NCBI RefSeq assembly: GCF_000184745.1
Contig: NC_014931.1
Span: forward strand, 868,001 to 932,000
Reading direction: 5' to 3'
From: Variovorax paradoxus EPS
Lineage (GTDB): Bacteria; Pseudomonadota; Gammaproteobacteria; Burkholderiales; Burkholderiaceae_C
Length of the DNA stretch: 64,000 nt
The notes beneath the pieces were generated by a model, which was not told the DNA's origin, made no database searches, and saw nothing but the letters and a program-made list of their open reading frames with translations. The translations under genes were made by a program, and so were the position numbers. This document shows positions 1 through 9,299 of the stretch, in pieces (the stretch's first letter is position 1; every line of letters starts with the position of its first letter).

Positions 1-1059
1 ACCGGCGGCGCAGGCTTCATTGGCGCCAATTTCGTACTCGACTGGATCGCGCAGAGCGATGAGCCGGTCGTGAATCTCGACAAGCTGACCTACGCAGGCA
101 ATCTCGAGACGCTCGCGTCCCTCAAGGACAACCCGAAGCACATCTTCGTGCAGGGCGACATCGGCGACAGCGCGCTGCTCGACCGCCTGCTGGCCGAGCA
201 CAAGCCCCGTGCCATCGTGAACTTCGCCGCCGAGTCGCACGTCGACCGCTCGATCCACGGCCCCGAAGACTTCGTGCAGACCAACGTGCTGGGCACCTTC
301 CGCCTGCTCGAATCCGTGCGCGGTTTCTGGAATGCGCTGCCGGCCGACCAGAAGGCCGCCTTCCGCTTCCTGCACGTGTCGACCGACGAGGTCTACGGCT
401 CGCTCTCCAAGACCGACCCGGCCTTCACCGAAGAGAACAAGTACGAGCCCAACAGCCCCTACTCGGCCAGCAAGGCCGCCAGCGACCACCTCGTGCGCGC
501 CTGGCACCACACCTACGGCCTGCCGGTGGTCACCACCAACTGCTCGAACAACTACGGGCCGTTCCATTTCCCCGAGAAGCTCATCCCCCTGATGATCGTC
601 AACGCACTCGCAGGCAAGCCGCTGCCCGTGTACGGCGACGGCATGCAGGTGCGCGACTGGCTCTACGTGAAGGACCACTGCAGCGCCATCCGCCGCGTGC
701 TCGAAGCCGGCAAGCTCGGCGAGACCTACAACGTCGGCGGCTGGAACGAGAAGCCCAACATCGAGATCGTCAACACCGTCTGTGCGCTGCTCGACGAACT
801 GAGCCCCAAGGCCGACGGCAAGCCGTACAAGGAACAGATCACCTACGTGACCGACCGCCCGGGCCACGACCGCCGCTATGCCATCGACGCGCGCAAGCTC
901 GAGCGCGAGCTCGGCTGGAAGCCCGCCGAAACCTTCGACAGCGGCATCCGCAAGACGGTCGAGTGGTACCTCGCGAACGGCGAGTGGGTGCGCAACGTGC
1001 AGAGCGGCGCATACCGCGAATGGGTCGAAAAGCAATACGACGCGAAGGCGACCGCATGA
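1..1059 (+). CDS. rfbB: dTDP-glucose 4,6-dehydratase, 5' end cut by window
   Basis: Converts dTDP-glucose to dTDP-4-keto-6-deoxyglucose, the branch point for dTDP-rhamnose and for 4-amino-6-deoxy sugars. The reading frame is open from base 1, and the first visible residues are the NAD-binding TGGAGFIG motif, so only about the first six or seven residues are missing; the GTG at 70 is internal. The visible part has 352 residues, near the usual length of about 355. The SDR catalytic pair is seen as YSASK (Tyr154, Lys158 in visible numbering), and a STDEVYG motif precedes it, as in RmlB. The stop overlaps the rfbD start as ATGA, so the two are translationally coupled. Confident call by family motifs and by the rfbD and rfbA neighbours. 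Confidence 0.96.
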   Translation, partial: TGGAGFIGANFVLDWIAQSDEPVVNLDKLTYAGNLETLASLKDNPKHIFVQGDIGDSALLDRLLAEHKPRAIVNFAAESHVDRSIHGPEDFVQTNVLGTFRLLESVRGFWNALPADQKAAFRFLHVSTDEVYGSLSKTDPAFTEENKYEPNSPYSASKAASDHLVRAWHHTYGLPVVTTNCSNNYGPFHFPEKLIPLMIVNALAGKPLPVYGDGMQVRDWLYVKDHCSAIRRVLEAGKLGETYNVGGWNEKPNIEIVNTVCALLDELSPKADGKPYKEQITYVTDRPGHDRRYAIDARKLERELGWKPAETFDSGIRKTVEWYLANGEWVRNVQSGAYREWVEKQYDAKATA

Positions 1060-1946
1060 AGCTGCTGCTGCTGGGCAAGGGCGGACAGGTCGGCTGGGAG
1101 CTGCAGCGCAGCCTCGCGCCCCTGGGCGAACTGGTGGCGCTCGACTTCGACAGCACCGATTTCAACGCCGACTTCAGCCGCCCCGAGCAACTGGCCGAGA
1201 CCGTGCTGAAGGTGCGGCCCGACGTCATCGTCAATGCCGCCGCGCACACCGCGGTCGACAAGGCCGAGAGCGAGCCCGACTTTGCCCGCAAGCTCAACGC
1301 CACCTCGCCCGGTGTGGTGGCCGAAGCCGCGCAGCAGATCGGCGCGCTGATGGTTCACTACTCGACCGATTACGTCTTCGACGGCAGCGGCAGCAAGCCC
1401 TGGAAGGAAGACGATGCGACCGGTCCGCTCAGCATCTACGGCAGCACCAAGCTCGAAGGCGAGCAACTGGTGGCAAAGCACTGCGCGAGGCACCTGATCT
1501 TTCGCACCAGCTGGGTGTATGCCGCACGCGGCGGCAACTTTGCCAAGACCATGCTGCGCATCGCCAAGGAGCGCGACAAGCTCACGGTCATCGACGACCA
1601 GTTCGGCGCGCCCACCGGCGCGGAACTGCTGGCCGACATCACCGCGCACGCCATTCGCGCGACGCTGCAGGACCCGTCCAAGGCCGGTCTCTATCACGCG
1701 GTGGCCGGTGGCGTGACCACCTGGCATGGCTATGCGCGCTTCGTGATCGAGCAGGCGAAGGCGGCGGGCGTGGAACTCAAGGCCGGCCCCGAGGCGGTCG
1801 AGCCCGTGCCCACCACCGCATTCCCGACGCCGGCCAAGCGGCCGCACAACTCGCGCCTGGACACCACCAAGCTGCAATCGACCTTCGGCCTCGTTCTGCC
1901 CGAGTGGCAGTCCGGCGTCGCCCGCATGTTGCGCGAAACCTTCTGA
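1056..1946 (+). CDS. rfbD: dTDP-4-dehydrorhamnose reductase
   Basis: Last step of dTDP-L-rhamnose synthesis: NAD(P)H reduction of dTDP-4-keto-L-rhamnose. The ATG at 1056 overlaps the rfbB stop (ATGA) and gives 296 residues, the normal RmlD length. A longer open frame upstream runs inside rfbB and is not the start. The N-terminus has the GKGGQVG nucleotide-binding loop, and YGSTK gives the catalytic Tyr128 and Lys132. A YVFDG motif lies just before it, as in RmlD proteins. Part of the rfbB-rfbD-rfbA order; rfbC is missing here and sits at 9300. Confidence 0.96.
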   Translation: MKLLLLGKGGQVGWELQRSLAPLGELVALDFDSTDFNADFSRPEQLAETVLKVRPDVIVNAAAHTAVDKAESEPDFARKLNATSPGVVAEAAQQIGALMVHYSTDYVFDGSGSKPWKEDDATGPLSIYGSTKLEGEQLVAKHCARHLIFRTSWVYAARGGNFAKTMLRIAKERDKLTVIDDQFGAPTGAELLADITAHAIRATLQDPSKAGLYHAVAGGVTTWHGYARFVIEQAKAAGVELKAGPEAVEPVPTTAFPTPAKRPHNSRLDTTKLQSTFGLVLPEWQSGVARMLRETF

Positions 1947-1985
1947 CATCCGTCGAGCAAGACAAGAGACACGAACGAACATCCC

Positions 1986-2888
1986 ATGACCCCAACGACG
2001 CAACGCAAAGGCATCATCCTCGCCGGTGGCTCGGGCACCCGCCTGCATCCCGCGACGCTCGCCATGAGCAAGCAACTGCTGCCGGTGTACGACAAGCCGA
2101 TGATCTATTACCCGCTGAGCACGCTGATGCTCGGCGGCATGCGCGATATCCTGATCATCAGCACGCCGCAGGACACGCCGCGTTTTCAGCAGTTGCTGGG
2201 TGATGGCAGCCAATGGGGGATCAACCTGCAGTACGCGGTGCAGCCGAGCCCGGACGGGCTGGCGCAGGCTTTCATCATCGGGGACGAGTTTCTGGGGAAC
2301 GATCCCAGTGCGCTCGTGCTGGGCGACAACATCTTCTACGGGCACGACTTCGCGCACCTGCTCGCCGACGCAGACGCAAAGCAGTCCGGCGCGACCGTTT
2401 TCGCGTACCACGTGCAAGACCCCGAGCGTTATGGCGTGGTGGCCTTCGATGCCCAGGGCAAGGCCAGCAGCATCGAAGAAAAGCCGCTCAAACCCAAGAG
2501 CAACTACGCGGTGACCGGCCTCTACTTCTACGACAACCAGGTCGTCGATATCGCCAAGGCCGTGAAGCCCAGCGCGCGCGGCGAGCTCGAGATCACGGCG
2601 GTCAACCAGGCCTACCTCGACCTGGGCAAGCTCAATGTGCAGATCATGCAGCGCGGCTACGCGTGGCTGGACACGGGCACGCATGAAAGCCTGCTCGAAG
2701 CCGGCCAGTTCATCGCCACGCTGGAGCACCGCCAGGGCCTGAAGATTGCATGCCCTGAAGAGATCGCCTGGCGCAACGGCTACATCGACAAGGAGCAGTT
2801 GGCGCGGCTGGCCGCGCCGTTGCAAAAAAACGCCTATGGCAAGTACCTCAACCGCCTGCTTGTCGAAGACGCTCAATCCGGTCTCTGA
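1986..2888 (+). CDS. rfbA: Glucose-1-phosphate thymidylyltransferase
   Basis: Makes dTDP-glucose from dTTP and glucose-1-phosphate, the first step for all dTDP-6-deoxy sugars in this locus. The 300-residue protein has the nucleotidyltransferase signature [11 protein letters not shown] near the N-terminus, followed by [16 protein letters not shown], typical of RmlA. The DTGTHESL segment near residue 225 is also RmlA-like. It lies 39 bp after rfbD in the same direction. No strong Shine-Dalgarno is visible before the ATG. The short form of about 290-300 residues agrees with a simple RmlA without extra domains. Confidence 0.96.
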   Translation: MTPTTQRKGIILAGGSGTRLHPATLAMSKQLLPVYDKPMIYYPLSTLMLGGMRDILIISTPQDTPRFQQLLGDGSQWGINLQYAVQPSPDGLAQAFIIGDEFLGNDPSALVLGDNIFYGHDFAHLLADADAKQSGATVFAYHVQDPERYGVVAFDAQGKASSIEEKPLKPKSNYAVTGLYFYDNQVVDIAKAVKPSARGELEITAVNQAYLDLGKLNVQIMQRGYAWLDTGTHESLLEAGQFIATLEHRQGLKIACPEEIAWRNGYIDKEQLARLAAPLQKNAYGKYLNRLLVEDAQSGL

Positions 2889-2920
2889 CACCTAAAACAA
2901 TTCCTTCAGCAATACAAGTC

Positions 2921-3925
2921 ATGCACTCATCAAGCCAGACCCTGACGGGTCAGAAGTACCTCGTAACCGGCGCAGGCGGATTCATCGGCAGCCACTTGGT
3001 CGAAGCACTCGTGCGTGCCGGCGCCGATGTGACGGCCATGGTCCGCTACGGTTCTGCATCGAGCTGGGGCAACCTCGAGTTCGCGCCGGATGACGTGAAG
3101 GGCCAGTTCCGCGTCGTGGCGGGCAACATCGATGACGGCGACTTCGTCATGCACGCCATGCAGGGCATCGACGTCGTCTGCCATCTGGCGGCCTTGATCG
3201 CCATTCCGTATTCGTACGTTGCCCCGCGCAGCTACGTGCGCACCAACGTCGAGGGAACGCTCAACGTCGTGGAGGCCGCGCGCCGGCTGTCGGTTCGCCG
3301 CGTCGTCCACACGAGCACCTCGGAGGTGTACGGCACCGCGGTGCGCGTGCCGATCGACGAGGAACATCCGCTGCAAGGGCAGTCGCCCTACTCGGCCTCG
3401 AAGATCGGAGCGGACAAGATCGCCGAGAGCTACTACCGTTCGTTCGATACCGGCGTCGTGACCTTGCGCCCGTTCAATACTTTCGGTCCGCGCCAATCGG
3501 CCAGGGCATTCATCCCGACGATCATTTCGCAGGCTCTGACGCAGGATGTGATCAAGCTCGGATCGCTGACGCCCGAGCGCGACATGACCTTCGTGACGGA
3601 CACGGTCGCCGGCTTCGTCGCCGCTTCGGTGACGCCCGGCATCGAGGGACAAACCATCAACCTCGGAACCGGCTCGACCTACACGATCGGCCACTTTGCC
3701 GAGCGCATCCTCAAGCTGATGGGCGTGGAAAAGGAGATCGTTGCGGACACCGCGCGCATGCGTCCCGACAAGAGCGAGGTCTTGAAGCTCGTCTCCGACA
3801 ACGCGCTGGCCGCGAAGTTGATGGGATGGTCGCCGCAAGTCGATCTGGATGAGGGGTTGCGCCAGAGCATCGAATTCATCCGGCGCAATATCCACCTGTA
3901 CCGCCCCGCGGTCTACACCGTCTAA
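2921..3925 (+). CDS. NAD-dependent 4,6-dehydratase/epimerase, LegB-like
   Basis: Extended SDR enzyme acting on a nucleotide sugar. The 334 residues carry the Rossmann motif TGAGGFIG, the phrase HLAALIAIPYSY, TSEVYG, and the catalytic YSASK (Tyr157, Lys161), followed by FNTFGPRQSARA. This set of phrases is what I associate with the LegB group of 4,6-dehydratases from legionaminic-acid pathways rather than with GalE or RmlB; that assignment is from memory of the family, not a search. The other legionaminic genes (LegC, LegI, LegG, LegF) are absent, so here it more likely feeds a 6-deoxy sugar together with the next two genes. It could also be a plain 4-epimerase. Confidence 0.75.
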   Translation: MHSSSQTLTGQKYLVTGAGGFIGSHLVEALVRAGADVTAMVRYGSASSWGNLEFAPDDVKGQFRVVAGNIDDGDFVMHAMQGIDVVCHLAALIAIPYSYVAPRSYVRTNVEGTLNVVEAARRLSVRRVVHTSTSEVYGTAVRVPIDEEHPLQGQSPYSASKIGADKIAESYYRSFDTGVVTLRPFNTFGPRQSARAFIPTIISQALTQDVIKLGSLTPERDMTFVTDTVAGFVAASVTPGIEGQTINLGTGSTYTIGHFAERILKLMGVEKEIVADTARMRPDKSEVLKLVSDNALAAKLMGWSPQVDLDEGLRQSIEFIRRNIHLYRPAVYTV

Positions 3926-3938
3926 GGGAGCAAGCACC

Positions 3939-4655
3939 ATGAAAGCAGTCGTCATGGCGGGCGGCAAGGGCACGCGCCTTCAGCCGTTCACCGCCTCGTT
4001 TCCGAAGCCTCTCATGCCCCTCGGGGACATGCCCGTGCTGGAGCTGCTGTTGCGGCAGCTTCGCCGTGCCGGCGTCGACGAAGTCATCCTTGCGGTCAAC
4101 CATCTGCATCATCTGATCCGCGCGTTCTGCGGCGATGGTTCGCGGTTCGGTCTGAAGATCGACTACAGCCTCGAGGACAGCCCCCTGGGGACGGCAGGCC
4201 CGCTCGGCGCATTGATCGACAAGGTCGGCGAGAACTTCATCGTCACCAACGGCGACCTGCTCACCACTTTCGATATCGGCCAGCTCATCCGCACCCATGC
4301 CGAGCGGCAGTCGGATGCCACGATCTGCGTCTACGAAAGAGAAGTGAAGATCGATTTCGGGCTCATCCAGGTCGATGCGGAAATGAATCTCCAGGGCTAC
4401 CTCGAGAAGCCCATGAGCAAGCACCTGGTCAGCATGGGCCTCTACATGCTCAATCGCGATGCGGTGAAGCCGCACGTCAGCGAGGGCGTTCATCTGGACA
4501 TGCCGGACCTGTTGCTCAAGCTGAGTGCGGCCGGCAAGAAGGTTCGCTGCCATCAGCAGCCCGAGAGCTTCTGGCTCGACATCGGGCGGCCGGAAGACTA
4601 CTCGACGGCGCAGAAGATGTTCGACGAGAGTCGCGAGCTTTTCCTGCCCGAATAA
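3939..4655 (+). CDS. Sugar-1-phosphate nucleotidyltransferase
   Basis: Activates a sugar-1-phosphate with an NTP. The ATG at 3939 (13 bp after the previous stop, behind a GGGAG sequence) gives 238 residues; an upstream extension in the same frame lies within the previous gene and is rejected. The signature AGGKGTRLQPFT is at the N-terminus, then FPKPLMPLGDMPVLE, and TNGDLLT near residue 105 provides the metal-binding Asp. The LDIGRPEDY segment near the C-terminus is typical of mannose-1-phosphate guanylyltransferase-like and related enzymes. It has no CBS domains, unlike LegF/PtmE. The nucleotide used cannot be read from the sequence. Confidence 0.85.
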   Translation: MKAVVMAGGKGTRLQPFTASFPKPLMPLGDMPVLELLLRQLRRAGVDEVILAVNHLHHLIRAFCGDGSRFGLKIDYSLEDSPLGTAGPLGALIDKVGENFIVTNGDLLTTFDIGQLIRTHAERQSDATICVYEREVKIDFGLIQVDAEMNLQGYLEKPMSKHLVSMGLYMLNRDAVKPHVSEGVHLDMPDLLLKLSAAGKKVRCHQQPESFWLDIGRPEDYSTAQKMFDESRELFLPE

Positions 4656-4657
4656 CC

Positions 4658-5584
4658 ATGCGCGTGCTTGTCACCGGCGCCAGCGGATTCGTCGGACGGG
4701 CGGTGCTTGATGAACTGCGGGCGCGTGGCCTTGAAACCATCGCCGTCAGCAGAACCGAACGGGCTGCCGTCGCAGGCGAAGCGAGGCGTGTGCTTTCCAA
4801 CCCTGGCGACGCGGCCGAGGTTCGAGATCTGCTCCTGGCCGTGGCGCCGCAGATCGTCATGCATCTGGCGGGCGTTTCCGCTGCGCCCTCCTACAGCGAG
4901 CTCTACGAGGCCAACGTGGTCTTCGCGGCCAATCTTCTGGACGCCGCGCTCGCCATGCCGCTCAAGCCCCGTGTGGTTCTTGCGGGCAGCGCGGCCGAAT
5001 ATGGGCCGGTGCCCGCCGCCCTTCAGCCTGTGCGAGAGGACGTGGCGTGCCGCCCCAACACGGCCTACGGCGCCAGCAAGCTGGCCCAGACAAGCCATGC
5101 CTTCATCGCCGCGTCACGCGGCTTGTCCGTCGTGGTGGCCCGGCTGTTCAATCCCATCGGGCCCGGCATGCCGAAGTCCCTGGCCCTGGGAAGCTTCGCG
5201 CACCAGATCGCGAGCATGGGCGGGCAGGGAGGCGTGCTCGCGACGGGTGATCTCGATGTCGTGCGCGACTTCATGGATGTACGGATCGTTGCGAAGCTTC
5301 TCGTCGATCTGTCGCTGGCAAGCGATGCCCCTGCGGAGGTGGTGAACATCTGCACCGGCAACGGCCAGCGGCTGCTCGACCTGACACAGCGTTTGATTGC
5401 CGTCTCCGGCGTGCCGGTCGAATTGCAGCATGACGAATCGCGGCGCGGCAACAGCGATGTCAGGGCGTTCGTCGGCGATCCATCCCGGCTGAAGGCATTG
5501 GGGCTTCGCACCGAGCCTTCCGACATGGATGCCGTTCTCGAAGCAATCCTGCACAGCGCACGCAAAGCGATCTCCGCAACCTAG
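4658..5584 (+). CDS. NAD-dependent epimerase/dehydratase, 4-reductase-like
   Basis: Extended SDR of 308 residues, starting 2 bp after the nucleotidyltransferase stop. It shows TGASGFVG at the N-terminus, the SAAEYG phrase and catalytic YGASK (Tyr137, Lys141), then LFNPIGPGMP. This pattern resembles GDP-6-deoxy-4-keto-mannose reductases (Rmd), which reduce the 4-keto product of a 4,6-dehydratase. Placed after a dehydratase and a nucleotidyltransferase, it plausibly completes a three-gene NDP-6-deoxyhexose module. Product stereochemistry and nucleotide are unknown. It could instead be an epimerase. Confidence 0.75.
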   Translation: MRVLVTGASGFVGRAVLDELRARGLETIAVSRTERAAVAGEARRVLSNPGDAAEVRDLLLAVAPQIVMHLAGVSAAPSYSELYEANVVFAANLLDAALAMPLKPRVVLAGSAAEYGPVPAALQPVREDVACRPNTAYGASKLAQTSHAFIAASRGLSVVVARLFNPIGPGMPKSLALGSFAHQIASMGGQGGVLATGDLDVVRDFMDVRIVAKLLVDLSLASDAPAEVVNICTGNGQRLLDLTQRLIAVSGVPVELQHDESRRGNSDVRAFVGDPSRLKALGLRTEPSDMDAVLEAILHSARKAISAT

Positions 5585-5662
5585 AACGAGGGCTCGCAAG
5601 GAACGTGTCCAGCCCGGTGCCGGATATACAGCCCTTCGTTTTTCACAGGCAAACCCACAAAG

Positions 5663-8600
5663 ATGATCTGCAACGCGTGCTCCGGTACCAGCTTCAAGCC
5701 ATTCGCCGTTCGGGCAGACGGCATGGAAATCCAGCAGTGCACCCGCTGCGGCCTGGGTGTGATTGCCCGCTTGCCCGAGAGCACAGAGGCGTACTACGAC
5801 GACAACTACTACGTGAACGGAGAGAGCAGCGGCTATGCGGACTACAGCTTCATGGCCGAGCATGGGCTGGGCTGGGCGTTTGCGCTGGTTCGCCTGCTGG
5901 CCGATCACGGAAAGATTCTCGACATAGGTTGCGCGGACGGCTATCTGCTGGACAAGTTCGCGGACGCTTTCGACAAGTTCGGCATCGAGGTCAACGCCAA
6001 GGCGGCCGGTCAGGCGCAGGGCAAGGGCATCAAGCTTCTCGGCAACGACCTGCTGGATCCGCAACTGGTGCATGCGCATCGAGCCGCGTTCGACGTGGTG
6101 ACCGCCATCGCGGTGTTCGAGCACCTGCTCGATCTGCGCGGCGGATTCCGCGCGGCCCTCGATCTGCTGAAAGACGACGGATTCCTGTTGTTCGAGGTTC
6201 CCGTCATGTCGGCCGAGTCCAGCAACGCGGCCTGGCTGAACAGTTCGCTGGAGCACATCTACTATCCGACCGAGGAGTCAATCCGCCACATCGTCGAGAA
6301 GGAACTGGGCGCTCATCTGACCGGCGCGGAAATTCCCATCAAGGACTACGCCTCGACCTATATCGGCATCGTCACGAAGAACGAACGCCAGGCTGCCCGC
6401 GTCAACGACGTTTTCGAACGCTTGCTGAACGCCGATTTCGACAGCGCCGCGACCGAGGATGTCAGTGCCTCGACGCACCTGCATCTGCTGCATGCGGGGC
6501 AGGCGACCGAGGCTTCGGTGCAATCGCTCACAAGACTGGACGGCAGCGAGTTCACGCCGCCGCTGGTTGCGCGCATCGCCCAGCTCTGGTCGTTCGACCT
6601 CAAGAGGCTGCAATCCGGTGCCGTGCAAGCGGCGGATTGCGAGGCCGCGAGCCGCGAGATCCAGCGCCTGAAGAGCGAAGTCGAGGTGATCCTCGCGGAC
6701 GCGCGCCTCAATGCGGCGCAGGCCACCGAGGCCATCAACTTCGAGATCAGGCGCGCTGCGGAGCGCGAGGGGGAAGCGGCAGCGCTTCGCAGGAAGCTGT
6801 CCGAGGAGGTTGGGAAGACCGCCGCCATCGAACATCGGGCTTTGGAGACTGCGGGTCGGCTCGAGGCCATGCAGCAAACCATCGCATGGCGGGCCACCGC
6901 GCCCGTGCGTCGCTGGGCGACGAACAATCCTCACGCTGCAAGGCGGACCAAGCAACTCGCAAAGCTTGTGTGGTGGACGCTGCGAGGTCGCATCTTCGAC
7001 CACCTTCGGGAATTCAGGCGCCGGCGCGCGCTGGCCGGGAGTGGCGCGGGGAGCCTGGAAGCCATAAGGCGCACCGCGGAGGCGGTTCGCCTCCTTCCGC
7101 CAGCGTGCATTGTTCCGGATGCGGTGAACCCGCCGAGCGGACCGGACTGGCCGTCGGATCGTCCGCTCGTCAGCATCGTGATTCCTTGCTTCAACTACGG
7201 CCACGTGGTGAGCGATGCGATCCGATCGGTCGAGGCGCAGACCTTCACCGACATCGAGATCATCGTGGTGGAAGGCGGCTCGAGCTCCCCCGAATCCCGC
7301 CAGCGCCTGATCGAGGCTGTCGGCAAGGCCTCGCCCAAACTGCGGCTCCTAGTGCAGGACCGGCCGCACCGTGCAGGGGCCAACCGCAACTTCGGCATCA
7401 GCCACGCGAGAGGCAAATACATCTGCTGCCTGGATGCCGACGACCGTATCGCCCCTACCTACATCGAGAAAGCCGTCTTCGTGTTGGAGCATTCGGGCTA
7501 TCAAGTGGTCTCGCCGGGACTCCAGTTCTTCGGCGACAAGTCGGAAATCTGGACGCCGCACGAACGCCCGACACTGGATATGTTGCTGGAAGGTAACAAC
7601 GCACTCACGTGCGCGGTGTATCCCAAGGATCTCTGGCGCAGGGCGGGCGGATATCGGGACTCCGATCCGGTGACCGGACATGTTCACGAGGACTGGCTGT
7701 TTTGGGTGAGACTCGCCGCGCTGGGGGCGCGCTTTATCGGCATTCGCGAGCCTCTTTTTCTTTACCGCAGCCACGGCGAAACCTTGAGCAATAGCCGAGC
7801 CGTTCTGGATAACGACGTTCAGAAAATACTGGTTCATCGCTTCAACGAGGACGTGCTGACTGAGGAAGCCATTCGTACCGCGCGAACGAACGGCGCATCG
7901 CCGCCGCCACGCTTGCCCCAATCCTTTGCGAGCCGACGCCGTTTTCATATTCAGCCTGCGGGTCCCTCGCTGCTGATTGCAATGCCATTTCTTGTTTTAG
8001 GTGGCGCAGAACGTTTATTGAGTGGCATCGTCTCGCAATTGGCAAAGAATGGCTGGCGCGTGACCATTGTGACAACCGTTCCAGTGGGCCAGGCGCACGG
8101 CGATACCACGTCCTGGTTTGAATCGGCGACTCTTGAGATATTCCATTTGCCGAGATTTCTCGAGCAGGAATACTGGCGGGATTTCATCGATCATCTGCTG
8201 CAATCGAAAAATATCCAATTGCTTTGGGTGATTGGCAGCGCCTTTGTCTACGACCAATTGCCGGCGCTGAAATTAAGGCACCCCCGCCTTGCCGTGGCCG
8301 ATTTGCTTTTCAATACGGTCGGGCATACCGCCAACAATCGGAGATATGCCGATTGCATCGATCTCACCTTTGTCGAAAACTCGGAAGTCCGGCAGTGGCT
8401 GATTGCCGCGGGGGAGAGGCCCGAACGCATCCAGATGGTGGAGAGCGGCGTCGACCTTGACCAGAATGCCCCCGCGGCAAAAGACCAATTGCCAGTTGGC
8501 TTTGACGAAATTTCCAGCGAGTCGGTCGTGGTCGGATTTTTCGGGCGATGGTCCGAGGAGAAAGATCCTCTTGGATTTGTCGAAATTGCCAAGCGCCTGT

Positions 8601-9070
8601 CCAAGGATATCGACGTCGTGTTCTTGATGACCGGCGCTGGTCATCTTGAATCAGAAGTAAAAGCCGCCGTGGCGGCGGCCAACTTTCCGACAGGACGCTT
8701 TCTGCTGCGGGGCACTGTGCCGGAAATGAAGCCATACCTGCAAGCGTGCGACATTCTGTGCCTGCCCTCCCGCCTGGACGGGCGCCCGAACATCGTCATG
8801 GAAGCATTGGCGAGCGGGACGGCGATCGTTGCATCAAGAGTCGGTGCGCTGCCGGAGATGATGGAAGAGGGGCGGCAGGGTTATTTGTGCGAGCCCGGAG
8901 CCTACGATGAATTCGCTCGAAGAATCGAAGGATTGGCTGCAGACAAAGAAAAGCTCAATAATTTCAAACTGAGCGCCAGAGAATTTTCCGAGCGCCGGTT
9001 CGACATAAAGAAAATGCTCCGGCGCTACGAAGAAGAGCTTGTTAAATTGATGAAGGCCTCGAAGAGTTGA
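5663..9070 (+). CDS. Trifunctional SAM methyltransferase-GT2-GT4 glycosyltransferase
   Basis: Very long cytoplasmic protein of 1135 residues with three enzyme units. Residues 1-30 hold two CxxC pairs (Cys3, Cys6, Cys26, Cys29), a probable zinc knuckle. Residues about 60-250 form a class I methyltransferase with ILDIGCADG at 85-93. Residues about 310-470 are charged and probably helical. A GT2 unit starts at about 501 (PLVSIVIPCFNYG) and has the DADD metal motif at 591-594. A GT4 unit starts near 769 and has LPSRLDGRPNIVMEALASG and a SGVDL motif. The protein probably adds and methylates sugars at the chain end or in the repeat. Base composition falls sharply at the GT2-GT4 junction (near 7930), suggesting a fused segment of other origin. 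The methyltransferase part is paralogous to the gene at 23893. Confidence 0.9.
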   Translation: MICNACSGTSFKPFAVRADGMEIQQCTRCGLGVIARLPESTEAYYDDNYYVNGESSGYADYSFMAEHGLGWAFALVRLLADHGKILDIGCADGYLLDKFADAFDKFGIEVNAKAAGQAQGKGIKLLGNDLLDPQLVHAHRAAFDVVTAIAVFEHLLDLRGGFRAALDLLKDDGFLLFEVPVMSAESSNAAWLNSSLEHIYYPTEESIRHIVEKELGAHLTGAEIPIKDYASTYIGIVTKNERQAARVNDVFERLLNADFDSAATEDVSASTHLHLLHAGQATEASVQSLTRLDGSEFTPPLVARIAQLWSFDLKRLQSGAVQAADCEAASREIQRLKSEVEVILADARLNAAQATEAINFEIRRAAEREGEAAALRRKLSEEVGKTAAIEHRALETAGRLEAMQQTIAWRATAPVRRWATNNPHAARRTKQLAKLVWWTLRGRIFDHLREFRRRRALAGSGAGSLEAIRRTAEAVRLLPPACIVPDAVNPPSGPDWPSDRPLVSIVIPCFNYGHVVSDAIRSVEAQTFTDIEIIVVEGGSSSPESRQRLIEAVGKASPKLRLLVQDRPHRAGANRNFGISHARGKYICCLDADDRIAPTYIEKAVFVLEHSGYQVVSPGLQFFGDKSEIWTPHERPTLDMLLEGNNALTCAVYPKDLWRRAGGYRDSDPVTGHVHEDWLFWVRLAALGARFIGIREPLFLYRSHGETLSNSRAVLDNDVQKILVHRFNEDVLTEEAIRTARTNGASPPPRLPQSFASRRRFHIQPAGPSLLIAMPFLVLGGAERLLSGIVSQLAKNGWRVTIVTTVPVGQAHGDTTSWFESATLEIFHLPRFLEQEYWRDFIDHLLQSKNIQLLWVIGSAFVYDQLPALKLRHPRLAVADLLFNTVGHTANNRRYADCIDLTFVENSEVRQWLIAAGERPERIQMVESGVDLDQNAPAAKDQLPVGFDEISSESVVVGFFGRWSEEKDPLGFVEIAKRLSKDIDVVFLMTGAGHLESEVKAAVAAANFPTGRFLLRGTVPEMKPYLQACDILCLPSRLDGRPNIVMEALASGTAIVASRVGALPEMMEEGRQGYLCEPGAYDEFARRIEGLAADKEKLNNFKLSAREFSERRFDIKKMLRRYEEELVKLMKASKS

Positions 9071-9299
9071 GGAAAACCATTCGGGCGGCGAATATTGCGC
9101 TGTGTTTTATTTGAAATGGCAAAGGTTTTATTTTGAATAAAAGAAAGTGAGCAAGTAAATTCGCGTCCGCCCTTGTTTGATCTTTCCGGTTGCAGCAACA
9201 CGGGGTGCGTGCAGAAAGACGACAGCGATCGTTTTTGCGTAACAATCCCCGCTACGCAGCCGATCGATTGCGGCGCAGGTGTTCTCCCAACGTTGAAGC
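9071..9299. other. Intergenic spacer before rfbC
   Basis: A 229-bp AT-richer gap between the large fusion gene and rfbC, with T-rich stretches around 9100-9140. No open frame here is supported. It may hold a promoter for rfbC-galE, but I could not find a convincing -35/-10 pair. Confidence 0.4.

Noticed and set aside
876..2891. 671-residue open frame on the minus strand across rfbB-rfbD-rfbA
   Set aside because: It is antisense to three clear rfb genes, has Arg/His-rich low-information sequence and no family motif; long antisense frames are common in GC-rich DNA.
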